Of a stretch of 64,000 bases of DNA, positions 8,359-18,219 are shown piece after piece. The DNA lies in NCBI RefSeq assembly GCF_001685025.1, contig NZ_MAYU01000012.1:744001-808000 (forward strand). Reading direction: 5' to 3'. The notes under the pieces are model-generated. The model had not been told where the DNA came from and did not search any database. It saw only the letters and a program-made list of their open reading frames with translations. The translations under genes were made by a program, and so were the position numbers. Source of the DNA: Bacillus sp. FJAT-27225. GTDB taxonomy: Bacteria > Bacillota > Bacilli > Bacillales > Cytobacillaceae. Position 1 is the first letter of the stretch; each line of letters begins with the position of its first letter.

Positions 8359-11300
8359 TTAGGATGGCTTCGTGGCCGTCATGACAACTCCAGCAGGTGC
8401 ACCCTTCGTTGATTGAGCCATACTGCCTGACTGTGCATGCTTTGCTTTTTTCACCGGATGGAACAGGCTATACAGCACTGGCACAATAAACAGTGTCAGC
8501 AAGGTTGAGGTTGCAAGCCCGCCGATGACGACGACTGCCATCGAGGATGAAACAATCCCGGCGTGTGACGAGACTGCCATTGGGATGAGCGCGCCAACTG
8601 TTGCGATGGCTGTCATCAAGATCGGTCTGATCCGCACTGCACCTGCTTCAATTAAAGCTTCCCGAACGCCAAGTCCGCTGCCTTCATTTTGTTTGACTTT
8701 GTCAACGAGAACGATGGCGTTTGTTACGACGATTCCATTTAGCATCAGCAAGCCAATCATCGCTGGCATCCCGATTGGTTCATTGACAATGAACAGCCCA
8801 AGCAGTGCCCCGATCAGTGAGAACGGAATCGAGAACAGGATGACGAAAGGCGCTTTGCCTTCACCGAACGCGATAACCATTACAAGGTAAACGAGCAGGA
8901 TGCTGACGGCAATGGCGATCGCCATGTTGATAAAGCCTTCCTGCATGACAGCGGAAGCACCTTCCTTGTAGTAGTTTACCGTATCAGGAAGGTCGAGGCC
9001 GGCGATTGCATTGTCCGCTTTTTTAGTCACCGCCCCAGTATTGCTGTCAGTAATTTGCGCGAACACCATGACATATTCGTTCTTGTTCAGGTGGGTGATG
9101 ACAGTCCGGCTGCTTGCCTTTTTCAGCTCGCCAATTTCCTTCAATTTTACTGGCATGCCCATCATGTTGGTGACCTGCTGTTCACCTAGTTCATCCAGTG
9201 AAGAAATGGTATCCATCTGTAAGCCAAGTTTAACGTCGGTAGTTGTATCATCAAGTGTCATCGATGTCACGACATCGCCGTGGATCAGTTCGCGCAGGCT
9301 TTTTCCAACCATCGCGGGCATCAGGCCATTTTCGGCAAGCTTCTTATCATCCATATCGAGGACGATCTCCGGCTCATCCCCTTCTAGCGAGGAGCGGACA
9401 TCGGCCATGCCTTCAATTCCCTTCAGTTCACCGACAATTTCCTGGCTCGCGGATTTGATGTCTTCAAAATTTGAGCCGTTGACAATAAGGACATATTGAG
9501 ACTGGCCGCCGCCTGCGATGCCGCCGACTCCTGTGACGGTAATTTCCTTTGCCATATTCAGCTCGGCAAATTCGCCGCGCAAATCTTCAATAAATCCATC
9601 AACGTCCTCAAGAGATTCCTTTATCTCAAAATTGATGGAGGCAGTCTCGAATTGGCCGTTGACGCTTGTGCTGACCAGCTTTACCTCGTCTTTTTCAAGA
9701 AGAATTTCCTCGATGCGGCTGGCTGCTTCGCTTGTTTTTTGAGGTGATGAGCCTTTTTCCATTGTCATGCTGATGTCAAAATTGCTGACGCGCTCCTGCG
9801 GCAGGAATGTAGTGCCAAGTTTTGGAGCAATAAAGCCAACGCTTCCAGCAAGCAAGATGAGTGATGCGCCCAATGTGAGCAAGCGATGGCTAAGCACCCA
9901 GCCAAGCGAGCGGCGATACGTTTTTTGGATAAAGCCGTCCTTGTGCTCTACAGGTGAAAGCTTCAACAAGAACCATTTTGAAAAAAGCGGCACGACCGTG
10001 ATTGCGACGACTAACGAGAATAGCAGCGAGATGACGATCGTCCATGCAAGCGGGGCAAACATTTTCCCAACAACGCCTGGGACGAAAGCCATTGGCAAGA
10101 AGACCGCGACTGTTGTAATCGTAGACGACGTGATTGCGGAGGCCACTTCCCGGGTTGCTGCTTCAACCAGTTCCTCATTGCGTTCCTTTGCGGCCCGGAC
10201 CCTTCTAAATACGTTTTCAATAACAACAATCGAGTCATCGACGACCCGGCCGACCGCAACTGCAATCCCGGCTAGCGTCATGATGTTCAAGGTGTAGCCC
10301 AGCATATTCAAGACCGTTAACGATGCAAAAATGGACAATGGTATGGAAATGATTGCAATGATGGTTGAACGGATATTCCTTAGGAACAGAAAGGTAACAA
10401 CAACAGCCATCAGCGCGCCAAGCACAGCTTCACGAAGCATCGAGTAAACAGAGTCCTTAATTTCGACTGATTGGTCACGGAGAATTTCTGTCTTGATTCC
10501 AGCAGGCGTACCTGCTTCCTTCAACTCTTCCTTTGCTTTTTCAACAATCGATACGACGTTTGCTCCGCCTTCGGCAACGATGCCAACGCGGACGCCTTCT
10601 TTTCCGTTAATACGGGTAAAATCGCTCTTGTTTTCACTTTCGTGGGTAATCTTAGCAACATCACCAAGCTTGATTGGCTGTTTGCCAGGGATAAACAATG
10701 TGATTTCCTTCAAATCCTCCAGTGATCCTAATTCCTTGCTAACCCGAACCGGCAATGTTTCATCTGATAAGGAAACATCCCCAGTCGGGATTGCCATATT
10801 ATTAGCGGAGATTGCTTGTTTGACTGCATCAAGTGTCAGGCCAACCTTTGCGGCCTCTTCTGGAATTAAGCGCACCTGAACGCTCTTTTCTGCAAGCCCG
10901 CCTGTATCAACTTGGCTAACACCTTCAATTGTTTCAAACCTAGGGACAAGCTCTTCTTTTACAAAGCGCTGGACATCCGCATTCGCCTCATCTGCGTAAG
11001 CGCCGACGTAGAAAATCGTCGGGTCGCCATCCGGTCCCTGGCGAATGAATTCAGCCGCCTGAGCAGCTTCAGGAAGTGATACTTTATCGACTGCCGCCCT
11101 GACCGACTGTTCTGCATCATCCATATTAATGGACATATCGAACTCCATCGTTGCATAGACAGCGTTGGCAACGCCATCCGTATAGACATTTTTGACCCCT
11201 TCCAGATTCATGAGCTCTCGTTCGACCGGCTCGCCTATTTCCTTCATTGACTGCTCAGGCGATGCACCCGGGTACGGAATTGCTACTGTCAGGTAAGGAA

Positions 11301-11427
11301 TATCGATATTGGGATATTTTTCAATATTAATCTCCTTTACCGAGTAAATCCCGCCCCCAAGGATTAAGGCGACCATCAACAACAAAGCGACCCCATTTTT
11401 CATACTGAATTGAATAATGTTTTTCAT
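8359..11427 (-). CDS. swrC: RND-family efflux pump (AcrB/SwrC type)
   Basis: About 1022 residues of the hydrophobe/amphiphile efflux RND family. It has the typical N-terminal helix, the first porter domain (PYLTVAIPYPGASPEQ), and the conserved transmembrane helix 4 region (GIAVAVGRVVDDSIVVIENV, with the proton-relay aspartates DD). The second half repeats the layout. In B. subtilis the homologue SwrC (YerP) exports surfactin and other amphiphiles. I favour the ATG at 11427, which follows GGGG by 7 bp, over the upstream ATG at 11445, which lacks a site. No membrane-fusion or outer-membrane partner is adjacent, as expected in a Gram-positive. The gene has its own terminator. Confidence 0.9.
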   Translation of the reverse strand: MKNIIQFSMKNGVALLLMVALILGGGIYSVKEINIEKYPNIDIPYLTVAIPYPGASPEQSMKEIGEPVERELMNLEGVKNVYTDGVANAVYATMEFDMSINMDDAEQSVRAAVDKVSLPEAAQAAEFIRQGPDGDPTIFYVGAYADEANADVQRFVKEELVPRFETIEGVSQVDTGGLAEKSVQVRLIPEEAAKVGLTLDAVKQAISANNMAIPTGDVSLSDETLPVRVSKELGSLEDLKEITLFIPGKQPIKLGDVAKITHESENKSDFTRINGKEGVRVGIVAEGGANVVSIVEKAKEELKEAGTPAGIKTEILRDQSVEIKDSVYSMLREAVLGALMAVVVTFLFLRNIRSTIIAIISIPLSIFASLTVLNMLGYTLNIMTLAGIAVAVGRVVDDSIVVIENVFRRVRAAKERNEELVEAATREVASAITSSTITTVAVFLPMAFVPGVVGKMFAPLAWTIVISLLFSLVVAITVVPLFSKWFLLKLSPVEHKDGFIQKTYRRSLGWVLSHRLLTLGASLILLAGSVGFIAPKLGTTFLPQERVSNFDISMTMEKGSSPQKTSEAASRIEEILLEKDEVKLVSTSVNGQFETASINFEIKESLEDVDGFIEDLRGEFAELNMAKEITVTGVGGIAGGGQSQYVLIVNGSNFEDIKSASQEIVGELKGIEGMADVRSSLEGDEPEIVLDMDDKKLAENGLMPAMVGKSLRELIHGDVVTSMTLDDTTTDVKLGLQMDTISSLDELGEQQVTNMMGMPVKLKEIGELKKASSRTVITHLNKNEYVMVFAQITDSNTGAVTKKADNAIAGLDLPDTVNYYKEGASAVMQEGFINMAIAIAVSILLVYLVMVIAFGEGKAPFVILFSIPFSLIGALLGLFIVNEPIGMPAMIGLLMLNGIVVTNAIVLVDKVKQNEGSGLGVREALIEAGAVRIRPILMTAIATVGALIPMAVSSHAGIVSSSMAVVVIGGLATSTLLTLFIVPVLYSLFHPVKKAKHAQSGSMAQSTKGAPAGVVMTATKPS

Positions 11428-11767
11428 ACTTTTCCCCATTCCCATTTATTCGCCAGCTCTGGCGGGTTTTTCCACCTCTTTATCCTAACCTGATTATACA
11501 TTCTCGATATGAAGCTGTGGAAGGATTTTCCACTACGACTTAAGACTGAGATCGAATAGGTTACTAGGTAAAAAGTTTGTAAAGATGTTGGGAAAATTCA
11601 GCGGGAGGGCCGGCTTGCCAGGAGAAAAGGGATAGGACAAGCAATCTATTTTTTGTATAATAAGAGTGGAAACATATGTATATTTACATACAAAAATACT
11701 TTCAGCCAGACCGTGACTTTAATCCCTCTACATATATAATTTTCTATTTTGAAAGGAATGGTACGAA
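11428..11767. promoter_or_regulatory. Intergenic region with the sensor-kinase promoter
   Basis: It separates the divergent RND pump and kinase genes. A likely promoter is AGGACA (11634-11639), a 16-bp spacer and TATAAT (11656-11661). Nothing else is evident. Confidence 0.6.
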
Positions 11768-13195
11768 TTGTTTAACTCGGAACAAGCAAATGCAGTACCT
11801 TCCTGCTCCAACAAGCAGGTTGAGTCCGAAACGCTTCAATTGGCCCTCACCTTTGCAAAAGACTTAATTTCAAGGCATACAGCGGATGGTTTCTTTACAT
11901 ACGTCTCTCCTTCTGTCAAAACGCTGCTGGACTACACCCAGGAAGAAATCGCTGGACAGACTATTTTTTCTTTATGCCATCCGGACGATAAAGCGACAGT
12001 GAATCAGCTTTTCCTTTACCTTTGGAATTCTGACCGGCGCGTTCGCTTCCGCATCCGTAAAAAAGAAGGAGATTATATTTGGGTTGAAACAAGCAGCTCA
12101 AAAGTAGGGAGCTCCCAGGACTTCCTATTGGTTTCCAGGGATATTACGACGCAAATGATAATGGAGGATGGAATCCTTGAAACACAGGAACGCTACCGCC
12201 TCCTGGTTGAGCATGCCAAAGATTCGATTGGAATGATGACAGATAAAGGAATTTGGACGTACATTAACAGCCAGGGAAAGAAGCTGTTCGGATTTGCCAG
12301 TGCCAAGGAAGCAATTGGTACCTCTCTCTTTGACTATATTCCCTTCTCAGATTATCCGCTTCTTACAAACTACCTCAAGGAAATGCGGCATATGCATTTT
12401 GAGATGACGATTAAACGGACAGACGGCGGCTTAAAGAAAGCCCATATCTCGCTCATTCCTATGACATTCAGGAACAGGAAAATCTTTCAGGTGATCATTA
12501 AGGATATTACATCCCAGAAGGAAACCGAGGAAAAGCTGCTTCAAGCAGAAAAACTTTCTCTCATTGGCCAAATGGCCGCAGCGATTGCCCACGAGGTCCG
12601 CAATCCAATCACTTCGATTAAAGGCTTTACTCAATTTCTCAACGAGAAAGACCCGAATGAGTATTGCCAGGTCATTCTTGGTGAATTGGACCGACTCGAC
12701 GGCATCGTCAACGACCTGCTTGTCCTTGCCAAGCCTCCATTATCTAATGCCGTTGTTTCCAACCTAGTCCGGCTTACTCAAAATGTTCTCGCTCTCCTGA
12801 AGCCATTTACCGAGATTGAAAATATTACATACAAGGAAAACTACGAGTCTTCCGAAATCCTTGTCCAGTGCGAGGAGGACAAAATGAAGCAGGTCCTCAT
12901 CAATGTCCTGAAAAATGCGATTGAAGCGATGCCGTCTGGAGGAATACTTTCCATTTCAATCTCGAGGGAAGGAGACGTTGTCAGGCTTACTGTCGAGGAT
13001 GAGGGCACAGGTATAGAAAAGGAAGATCTGGCGAAGATTGGCGAGCCTTTTTACAGTACAAAACAAAACGGAACCGGGCTCGGACTGATGGTGTGCAAGA
13101 AAATAATAGAAGAGCACGGCGGAAGAATCTACATTAGAAACCGTGAAACGATTGGGACCGCTGTGAGCATTCTTTTGCCGTTACTAGCAAAGTAA
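11768..13195 (+). CDS. Two-PAS sensor histidine kinase, sporulation-kinase type
   Basis: 475 residues, no membrane segment, so cytoplasmic. PAS 1 covers about residues 25-130 and PAS 2 about 140-250, each ending in the usual 'D-I-T' linker. The dimerisation and phospho-acceptor domain has H275 in AAIAHEVRNPITSIKGF. The ATPase has an N box (VLINVLKNAIEAM), G1 (DEGTGI), F (EPFYSTK) and G2 (GTGLGL). The layout matches KinA/KinE-like kinases that feed Spo0F. No response regulator is adjacent, so it is an orphan kinase. The start is TTG 11768 behind AAAGGA; no in-frame ATG precedes PAS 1. A Spo0A phosphorelay role is inferred. Confidence 0.88.
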   Translation: MFNSEQANAVPSCSNKQVESETLQLALTFAKDLISRHTADGFFTYVSPSVKTLLDYTQEEIAGQTIFSLCHPDDKATVNQLFLYLWNSDRRVRFRIRKKEGDYIWVETSSSKVGSSQDFLLVSRDITTQMIMEDGILETQERYRLLVEHAKDSIGMMTDKGIWTYINSQGKKLFGFASAKEAIGTSLFDYIPFSDYPLLTNYLKEMRHMHFEMTIKRTDGGLKKAHISLIPMTFRNRKIFQVIIKDITSQKETEEKLLQAEKLSLIGQMAAAIAHEVRNPITSIKGFTQFLNEKDPNEYCQVILGELDRLDGIVNDLLVLAKPPLSNAVVSNLVRLTQNVLALLKPFTEIENITYKENYESSEILVQCEEDKMKQVLINVLKNAIEAMPSGGILSISISREGDVVRLTVEDEGTGIEKEDLAKIGEPFYSTKQNGTGLGLMVCKKIIEEHGGRIYIRNRETIGTAVSILLPLLAK

Positions 13196-13230
13196 TAATC
13201 TCACTATTTTAATAACTAGTGTGTAAGAAA

Positions 13231-13258
13231 CTCAGGCGGAATAACTGCCTGGGTTTTT
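13231..13258 (+). terminator. Terminator of the sensor kinase
   Basis: A 7-bp stem, CTCAGGC/GCCTGGG, followed by TTTTT. Confidence 0.85.
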
Positions 13259-13328
13259 CTACAGTAAAAACCACCTTTCAAAATGGTAAAGAAAATCAGG
13301 ATTTAAGGCCTATAAAATTTCATAAAAT

Positions 13329-13382
13329 TCTTACATTTGTTTACACGTGATTTATTCACCATTAACAAGCTCCTGATACCAT
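13329..13382 (+). promoter_or_regulatory. PHO box and -10 of the phoD promoter
   Basis: Hexamers TTTACA (13340), TTTATT (13351) and TTAACA (13362) are spaced 5 bp apart. A weaker TCTTAC sits at 13329 in the same phase. Nine bp after the last hexamer is TACCAT (13377-13382), a possible -10. The geometry equals that of the alkaline phosphatase promoter at 640-693. PhoP activation is inferred. Confidence 0.8.
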
Positions 13383-13438
13383 TTACCATAAAGAGAAATG
13401 CCAATACAACAATATATCTAAAAAGAAGGAGCAAAGCT

Positions 13439-15331
13439 ATGAACCATGAGATAAATGTGGATAAAAGCAGGAGAAAGTTATTAAAGGCTTTTCTGGCTGG
13501 TTCTGCCCTTTTCGTTTTAGAAAGTGCACTATCACCGCTCAATACACTTGCAAAACCAAGAACCAGTAATCAAGTTGTAAAGGCTGCCCGCTATATAGCC
13601 GTTCATCCTGCAGGAGTCGGCTTTACGCAATCTGTTGCGTCAGGAGATCCTACTCCGTCTGGTGCAATGCTTTGGACCCGGGTAAATCCTGAAATAACAG
13701 GGATTGAAGCAGTCTCTGCAGACATTGTAGATCAAACTATGATTCAATGGCTTGAGAGCGGGCGGAATGGCTCATCAGTGAAAATCGCCGAATTCATTAA
13801 AAATGGGCAGGCGGTTATGGTTGAAATCAGTAAATCCAGTGATTTCAGCACGACAGTCCTGACAGGCTTCACCCCTGTATGGAAGGATTTCGATTATATT
13901 GTCCGCCTCGATGTTGATGGGCTTCTTGATCCTTCAAGCTACTATTATTATCGCTTCACGACTAAAAGCGGATTCGTCAGCCAAACTGGACGATTCAAAA
14001 CCCTTCCGGCAGAAACGGATGAAACCCCTGTTAAATTTGCCTATATAACTTGCCAGGATTATACAAATGGCTATTTCAACGCTTTGAACCATTTGGCAGA
14101 GGAAGAGCTTGATTTTGTCGTTCACGTTGGCGACTATATCTATGAATCTGTCGGTGATCCGCTTTATCAAAGCCCAATAGAAGGAAGGCAAATCACCCTC
14201 CCAAGCGGCGGGACCAAGGCAACGACGCTTGAAGACTACCGGACTATTTACCGGATTTACCGGGAAGATGCGGATTTGCAAAAGCTGCATGAGCGGCATG
14301 CGATGATTGGCATTTGGGATGACCATGAATTTGCAAATGACACCTACTATCCGGCAATCGCCCCGGACGACAGCCTTAGTCCGGACCCCGAGCGGCGGCT
14401 TATCGCCAATCAGGTGTGGTACGAGTATATGCCGGCACGGGTGATGTTTGATAAGGGTGCGCCATTCGATCAGTCAATTCAAATCTATCGTTCTTTTAAA
14501 ATCGGAAGCCTTGTTGAGCTGATCATGACCGATGAACGATTGTACCGCAGCCCCCATCCATGCGGGCCGGCGGTGACAGATAAATATTTTTCAAGCGGCT
14601 GTGCCGATATCGATAATCCGAACCGGTCCATGCTCGGGACAGAGCAGAGGGAATGGTTTTTTTCAAAACTTGCCTCCTCGGACGCTGTCTGGAAGATCTG
14701 GGGCAACGAGGTTCAATTCGCTGTCTTGAAATTGCTTGGGCGATATCTGAATCTGGATGCATGGGACGGCTATGATGCGGAACGGCAGAAAATCGCCCGG
14801 CATTTGAAAAACTTCAATGTCAAGAATGTCATCGCATTGACAGGTGACTTCCATACGTTTGACGCCGCGCTAATGAAAGAAGATTACATACATGACCCTG
14901 ATTCCGAAGCGGTTGGGGTTGAACTGATGGTTGGTTCGGTCACCTCAAGCAATTTACGCGAAGCATTGAGGAATGCGCTGAATAATGTTCCAACCAATTC
15001 CAGCCCAATCCCTCTCCCTGTGCTTGATGAAATTATCAAGGTTCTCAAGAGCCGCTTGGGCATCGTGACGACTTTAACTGCAGAGCTTTTGTTAAAAGAA
15101 CTGCAAAGCATCATTAAGCTCGAAAATCCCTGGATTGAACTTTTTGACAGCACCACCCATGGGTATGCAGTTCTCGAGCTGTCGCAAGCCAAGGCAATTT
15201 GGACTACATATACTGTCGACCAAATTGAAACGAAAGGCGCCCGGAAATCCTTGCACTGGCAGTGTGAAATTCCACGTGATAAGGCAGAACTGCGGGTTTT
15301 GGAATCTAATACTCTATTAAATCTATTTTAA
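13439..15331 (+). CDS. phoD: Alkaline phosphatase D (PhoD), Tat-exported phosphodiesterase/phosphatase
   Basis: 630 residues from the ATG at 13439, which follows AGAAGGAG. A twin-arginine signal, KSRRKLLK, lies at residues 9-16, then a hydrophobic stretch; Tat export is the known route of Bacillus PhoD. PhoD-family hallmarks follow: FTQSVASGDPTPSGAMLWTR, YITCQDYTNGYFN, VVHVGDYIYES, GIWDDHEFANDTY and LTGDFHTF, which carry metal ligands. PhoD degrades teichoic acid and other phosphodiesters to recover phosphate. The PHO box upstream supports phosphate-starvation control. A longer frame from 13337 would read through the promoter, so it is not used. Tat translocase genes are not nearby. Confidence 0.93.
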   Translation: MNHEINVDKSRRKLLKAFLAGSALFVLESALSPLNTLAKPRTSNQVVKAARYIAVHPAGVGFTQSVASGDPTPSGAMLWTRVNPEITGIEAVSADIVDQTMIQWLESGRNGSSVKIAEFIKNGQAVMVEISKSSDFSTTVLTGFTPVWKDFDYIVRLDVDGLLDPSSYYYYRFTTKSGFVSQTGRFKTLPAETDETPVKFAYITCQDYTNGYFNALNHLAEEELDFVVHVGDYIYESVGDPLYQSPIEGRQITLPSGGTKATTLEDYRTIYRIYREDADLQKLHERHAMIGIWDDHEFANDTYYPAIAPDDSLSPDPERRLIANQVWYEYMPARVMFDKGAPFDQSIQIYRSFKIGSLVELIMTDERLYRSPHPCGPAVTDKYFSSGCADIDNPNRSMLGTEQREWFFSKLASSDAVWKIWGNEVQFAVLKLLGRYLNLDAWDGYDAERQKIARHLKNFNVKNVIALTGDFHTFDAALMKEDYIHDPDSEAVGVELMVGSVTSSNLREALRNALNNVPTNSSPIPLPVLDEIIKVLKSRLGIVTTLTAELLLKELQSIIKLENPWIELFDSTTHGYAVLELSQAKAIWTTYTVDQIETKGARKSLHWQCEIPRDKAELRVLESNTLLNLF

Positions 15332-15355
15332 AAAAGCGGGGTTGCTCCCGCTTTT
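15332..15355 (+). terminator. Terminator of phoD
   Basis: AAAAGCGGG/CCCGCTTTT hairpin directly after the stop codon. Confidence 0.9.
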
Positions 15356-15400
15356 GCTTTGGCATTTGTTTATGCTGAACCGCTAAAGCTGTTTCCTGTT

Positions 15401-15937
15401 TTACCTTTTGAATTTTTCCTTATATCCTTCAGTCCACTTCTCCGATTGCCCCCTGGCAATGCTCAATGTTTTCCAGCTTTCATGTTTGATCATTTTTGCA
15501 ATGTAGACTATTTGGCCGACATGTCCGGATTGATGGACGATCGCACGCTGGATGGCATTGATGGCTGAGTAAGGTTCGCTGCGGATTGTGATTGTCCTGG
15601 CAAGGTCATCATCCGTCATCCCTTCCAGCGTTTCGAACAGGACATTCCAGCCCGTGTTCCAAGTTTGAAGCAGCTCTTCCTTTGATTTGAACGACCCAAC
15701 AAATTCCTCATCCCGCTTCCGGTCCGGCTTCTCCCCATCTTCCGTCAAAAAGGAGCTGAACCTTGACTTCAGGTTTCCGCTCATATGCTTGACAAGAATG
15801 GCAATGCTGTTGGACTCCGGATTTGGGGCCCAATGCAGTTCTTCCAATGACAACTGATCCATTGCCCGCTCTGCCTGTGCTTTCATTCCTTTGAAGCTTT
15901 CTTTGGCTATTTTCAAAAACTTCGTTTCCGTGTTCAT
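15401..15937 (-). CDS. DUF1572 / DinB-like four-helix protein
   Basis: 178 residues. HWAPNPESNSIAILVKHM followed by HQSGHVGQIVYIAKM gives the three-histidine metal site of the DinB/YfiT superfamily: one His in the second helix and a paired HxxxH in the third. Such proteins include thiol transferases and damage-inducible proteins, but for DUF1572 no function is established. It is convergent with phoD. Start at ATG 15937 with GGGA upstream. Confidence 0.8.
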   Translation of the reverse strand: MNTETKFLKIAKESFKGMKAQAERAMDQLSLEELHWAPNPESNSIAILVKHMSGNLKSRFSSFLTEDGEKPDRKRDEEFVGSFKSKEELLQTWNTGWNVLFETLEGMTDDDLARTITIRSEPYSAINAIQRAIVHQSGHVGQIVYIAKMIKHESWKTLSIARGQSEKWTEGYKEKFKR

Positions 15938-16089
15938 TCCCTCATCTCCCTTTTCCTGGATGGTTAACTTTATTCCGCACGGTCAGCGCACTTCCCTCCT
16001 TTTTGAAAAAAGAGATTGTATTTAGGTAAGAATTATGATATCGTTTGGTTTTTTACTACTACTCAATGATTATCAAAGGAGGTTGCCAG

Positions 16090-17904
16090 ATGCAGGAACA
16101 TGCATCGTTTACCGCACTCATGCTCGTGGTTTCAGCCGCGTTTCTAATACCGATCTTGCTGCACCGTTTCCGCCTTAAGTTCATGCCTGTCGTTGTGGCT
16201 GAAATCCTGGTAGGTATTATCCTCGGTCAAAGCGGACTTGATATCATTCATCCGGGCCCCTGGCTGGAAGTGCTATCGGCTCTAGGACTTATTTATCTGA
16301 TGTTTTTGAGCGGTGTTGAAATAGATTTCACTACTTTTAGCAAAAAAGGAAAAGGTTCGGGCAAGCTGCCGAATCCGTTTATTATCTCGTCACTTATTTT
16401 CGGTCTGATGCTCGGGCTGTCATTTGCATTGGCTGAATTAATGAAATGGATGGGGCTTGTGAAGGATCCGTTTGTAATGGCCATCATCCTGGCAACGGTT
16501 TCGCTTGGTGTCGTCGTCCCCGTTTTAAAGGAAAAGAAACTGCTCAACACCGAACTTGGACAGACAATTCTGTTGACGGCTGTCCTATCTGATTTTGTGA
16601 CAATGCTGCTGTTTGTTTTTTATCTTGCTTCGAGAACGGAAGGCGGCTTAAGCCCGTTCTGGATTTCAATGTTGTTGGTTTTCGTATTCGTTGTGTATTT
16701 TCTTATTAAAAAAATGGACAATGGCAAGGTATACGATTCTTTGCGCCGTGGAACAACCCAATTGGGAACACGGGGAACTTTCGCATTGATTCTCGTGTTT
16801 GTGGTCATGGCGGAAGCACTTGGTGCCCAAGCGATACTAGGCGCTTTTTTGGCTGGAGTAATTGTTTCGCTCTTATCCCCGTCAAAGGATTTTGCTCACC
16901 AGCTTGATTCATTCGGCTATGGATTCTTGATTCCAATCTTTTTTATCATGATTGGCGTCAACCTCGATCTCCGGGCTATTTTTAATGATCCGAACGTCTG
17001 GATGCTTATCCCTGTCCTGCTAATCTTTATTTATATCGCCAGGGTCACCCCGACTCTTCTATTAAAACGATATTATTCGTGGACGGAAGCAGCCAGCTCG
17101 GGTGTCCTGCTTGGCGCAACACTGAGCCTGGGAATCGTGGTCGCAACCGTCTCCCTCGATTTCGGCCTTATTACGGATTCGGTGGCCAGCGCAATCATTT
17201 TAGTTTGCATCCTTAGCTGCTTCATATCTCCGATTATGTTCCAAAGGAATGTCAGGACAATTTTGCCGGAGAACCCACGCGTTTCGATGGTTGGAGCAAA
17301 CACGATTATACTGCCAGTCTCACTCGACCTGCAGGCTGAAGGCTTTGACGTAACAGTCTACGGCGCTGCCCAGAACAAGATAAACGAAGAAGAACACCAC
17401 TTTCCAATGATTGAGCTCGATGAACTAAGCACCGAGAGCTTGGTTGCTGCGAACGCATTCGAGGCAGACATCCTTGTTCTTGGTACAGGCAACGAGGAGA
17501 AGAATTTAGAATTAGCTTCATTTGCAAAAGAGAAAGGCGTTGAACGAATCATCGTCCGGGCAGAGCTACCTGAAACACACAGCAAGCTGGTTGAGGAAGG
17601 CTACACAGTTTTTTCAACAACCACCGCCACAAGGGTGCTGATGAAATCGCTCGTTGATAATCCCGAAATGATTCAAATGATTTCCCAGCCTGGTACCCTG
17701 CAGCAGTTGAAGGTCGGCAACAGCTTGTATCACGGGCTGCTGCTCCGCCAGCTTCCCTTCCTTGGGGATGCGTTGATTGTGAAAATGTATCGAGGCGATA
17801 TCCCGATTATTCCTCATGGCGACACTAAACTGCTGCTTGGTGACCGGCTGATTGTCAGCGGCAGTTCGGAGAATATAGAGATGTTGAGAAACGAATTGGG
17901 TTAG
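16090..17904 (+). CDS. CPA2-family cation/proton antiporter with C-terminal TrkA-type domains
   Basis: 604 residues from the ATG at 16090, preceded by AAAGGAGG. The first 390 residues hold about 12 hydrophobic segments with the Na+/H+ exchanger fold (FLSGVEIDF and the VSLGVVVPVLKE region). Residues about 400-520 resemble a degenerate TrkA-N (RCK) domain, and 530-604 a TrkA-C ligand-binding domain (LLRQLPFLGDALIVKMYRG through LLLGDRLIVSG). This layout fits B. subtilis YjbQ-like K+ or Na+/H+ antiporters. Which ion it moves and whether c-di-AMP or another ligand binds the TrkA-C domain cannot be told here. Confidence 0.85.
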   Translation: MQEHASFTALMLVVSAAFLIPILLHRFRLKFMPVVVAEILVGIILGQSGLDIIHPGPWLEVLSALGLIYLMFLSGVEIDFTTFSKKGKGSGKLPNPFIISSLIFGLMLGLSFALAELMKWMGLVKDPFVMAIILATVSLGVVVPVLKEKKLLNTELGQTILLTAVLSDFVTMLLFVFYLASRTEGGLSPFWISMLLVFVFVVYFLIKKMDNGKVYDSLRRGTTQLGTRGTFALILVFVVMAEALGAQAILGAFLAGVIVSLLSPSKDFAHQLDSFGYGFLIPIFFIMIGVNLDLRAIFNDPNVWMLIPVLLIFIYIARVTPTLLLKRYYSWTEAASSGVLLGATLSLGIVVATVSLDFGLITDSVASAIILVCILSCFISPIMFQRNVRTILPENPRVSMVGANTIILPVSLDLQAEGFDVTVYGAAQNKINEEEHHFPMIELDELSTESLVAANAFEADILVLGTGNEEKNLELASFAKEKGVERIIVRAELPETHSKLVEEGYTVFSTTTATRVLMKSLVDNPEMIQMISQPGTLQQLKVGNSLYHGLLLRQLPFLGDALIVKMYRGDIPIIPHGDTKLLLGDRLIVSGSSENIEMLRNELG

Positions 17905-18097
17905 GCAGAGCGACTGTTGTGCTGGTAGTCCTAAACCACTCCGTTTGTGGGTAAAGGCTGCTTGGAAATTTTACGTTGACCAAGCTTATGGGCAGTTGCT
18001 TTAAAATGAATAGCTTTAGTGCTTGAGCCCTTTTCGGACACCCTGCTAAAGGTAAGGGGTTCCGTTTTGGACGATAGAAATCTTAAAAAATGCCCGA

Positions 18098-18127
18098 GAC
18101 AAAGGCAGTCAATTGACTGCCTTTGTC
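18098..18127. terminator. Perfect hairpin downstream of the antiporter
   Basis: GACAAAGGCAGTC and GACTGCCTTTGTC form a 13-bp perfect inverted repeat with a very short loop. The T-run is weak. The 300-bp intergenic region between the convergent antiporter and permease genes holds this and the next hairpin only. Confidence 0.6.
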
Positions 18128-18176
18128 CTCCCCTTTTGCGAATGTCCTCTAAAACTTTGGTTAACCTTACTATTCA

Positions 18177-18208
18177 AACAAAAAAACACTTTCGTACGGC
18201 GAAAGTGT
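18177..18208 (-). terminator. Terminator of the NCS2 permease
   Basis: Minus-strand stem ACACTTTCG/CGAAAGTGT followed by a T-run. Confidence 0.88.
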
Positions 18209-18219
18209 CCACATTCAAA

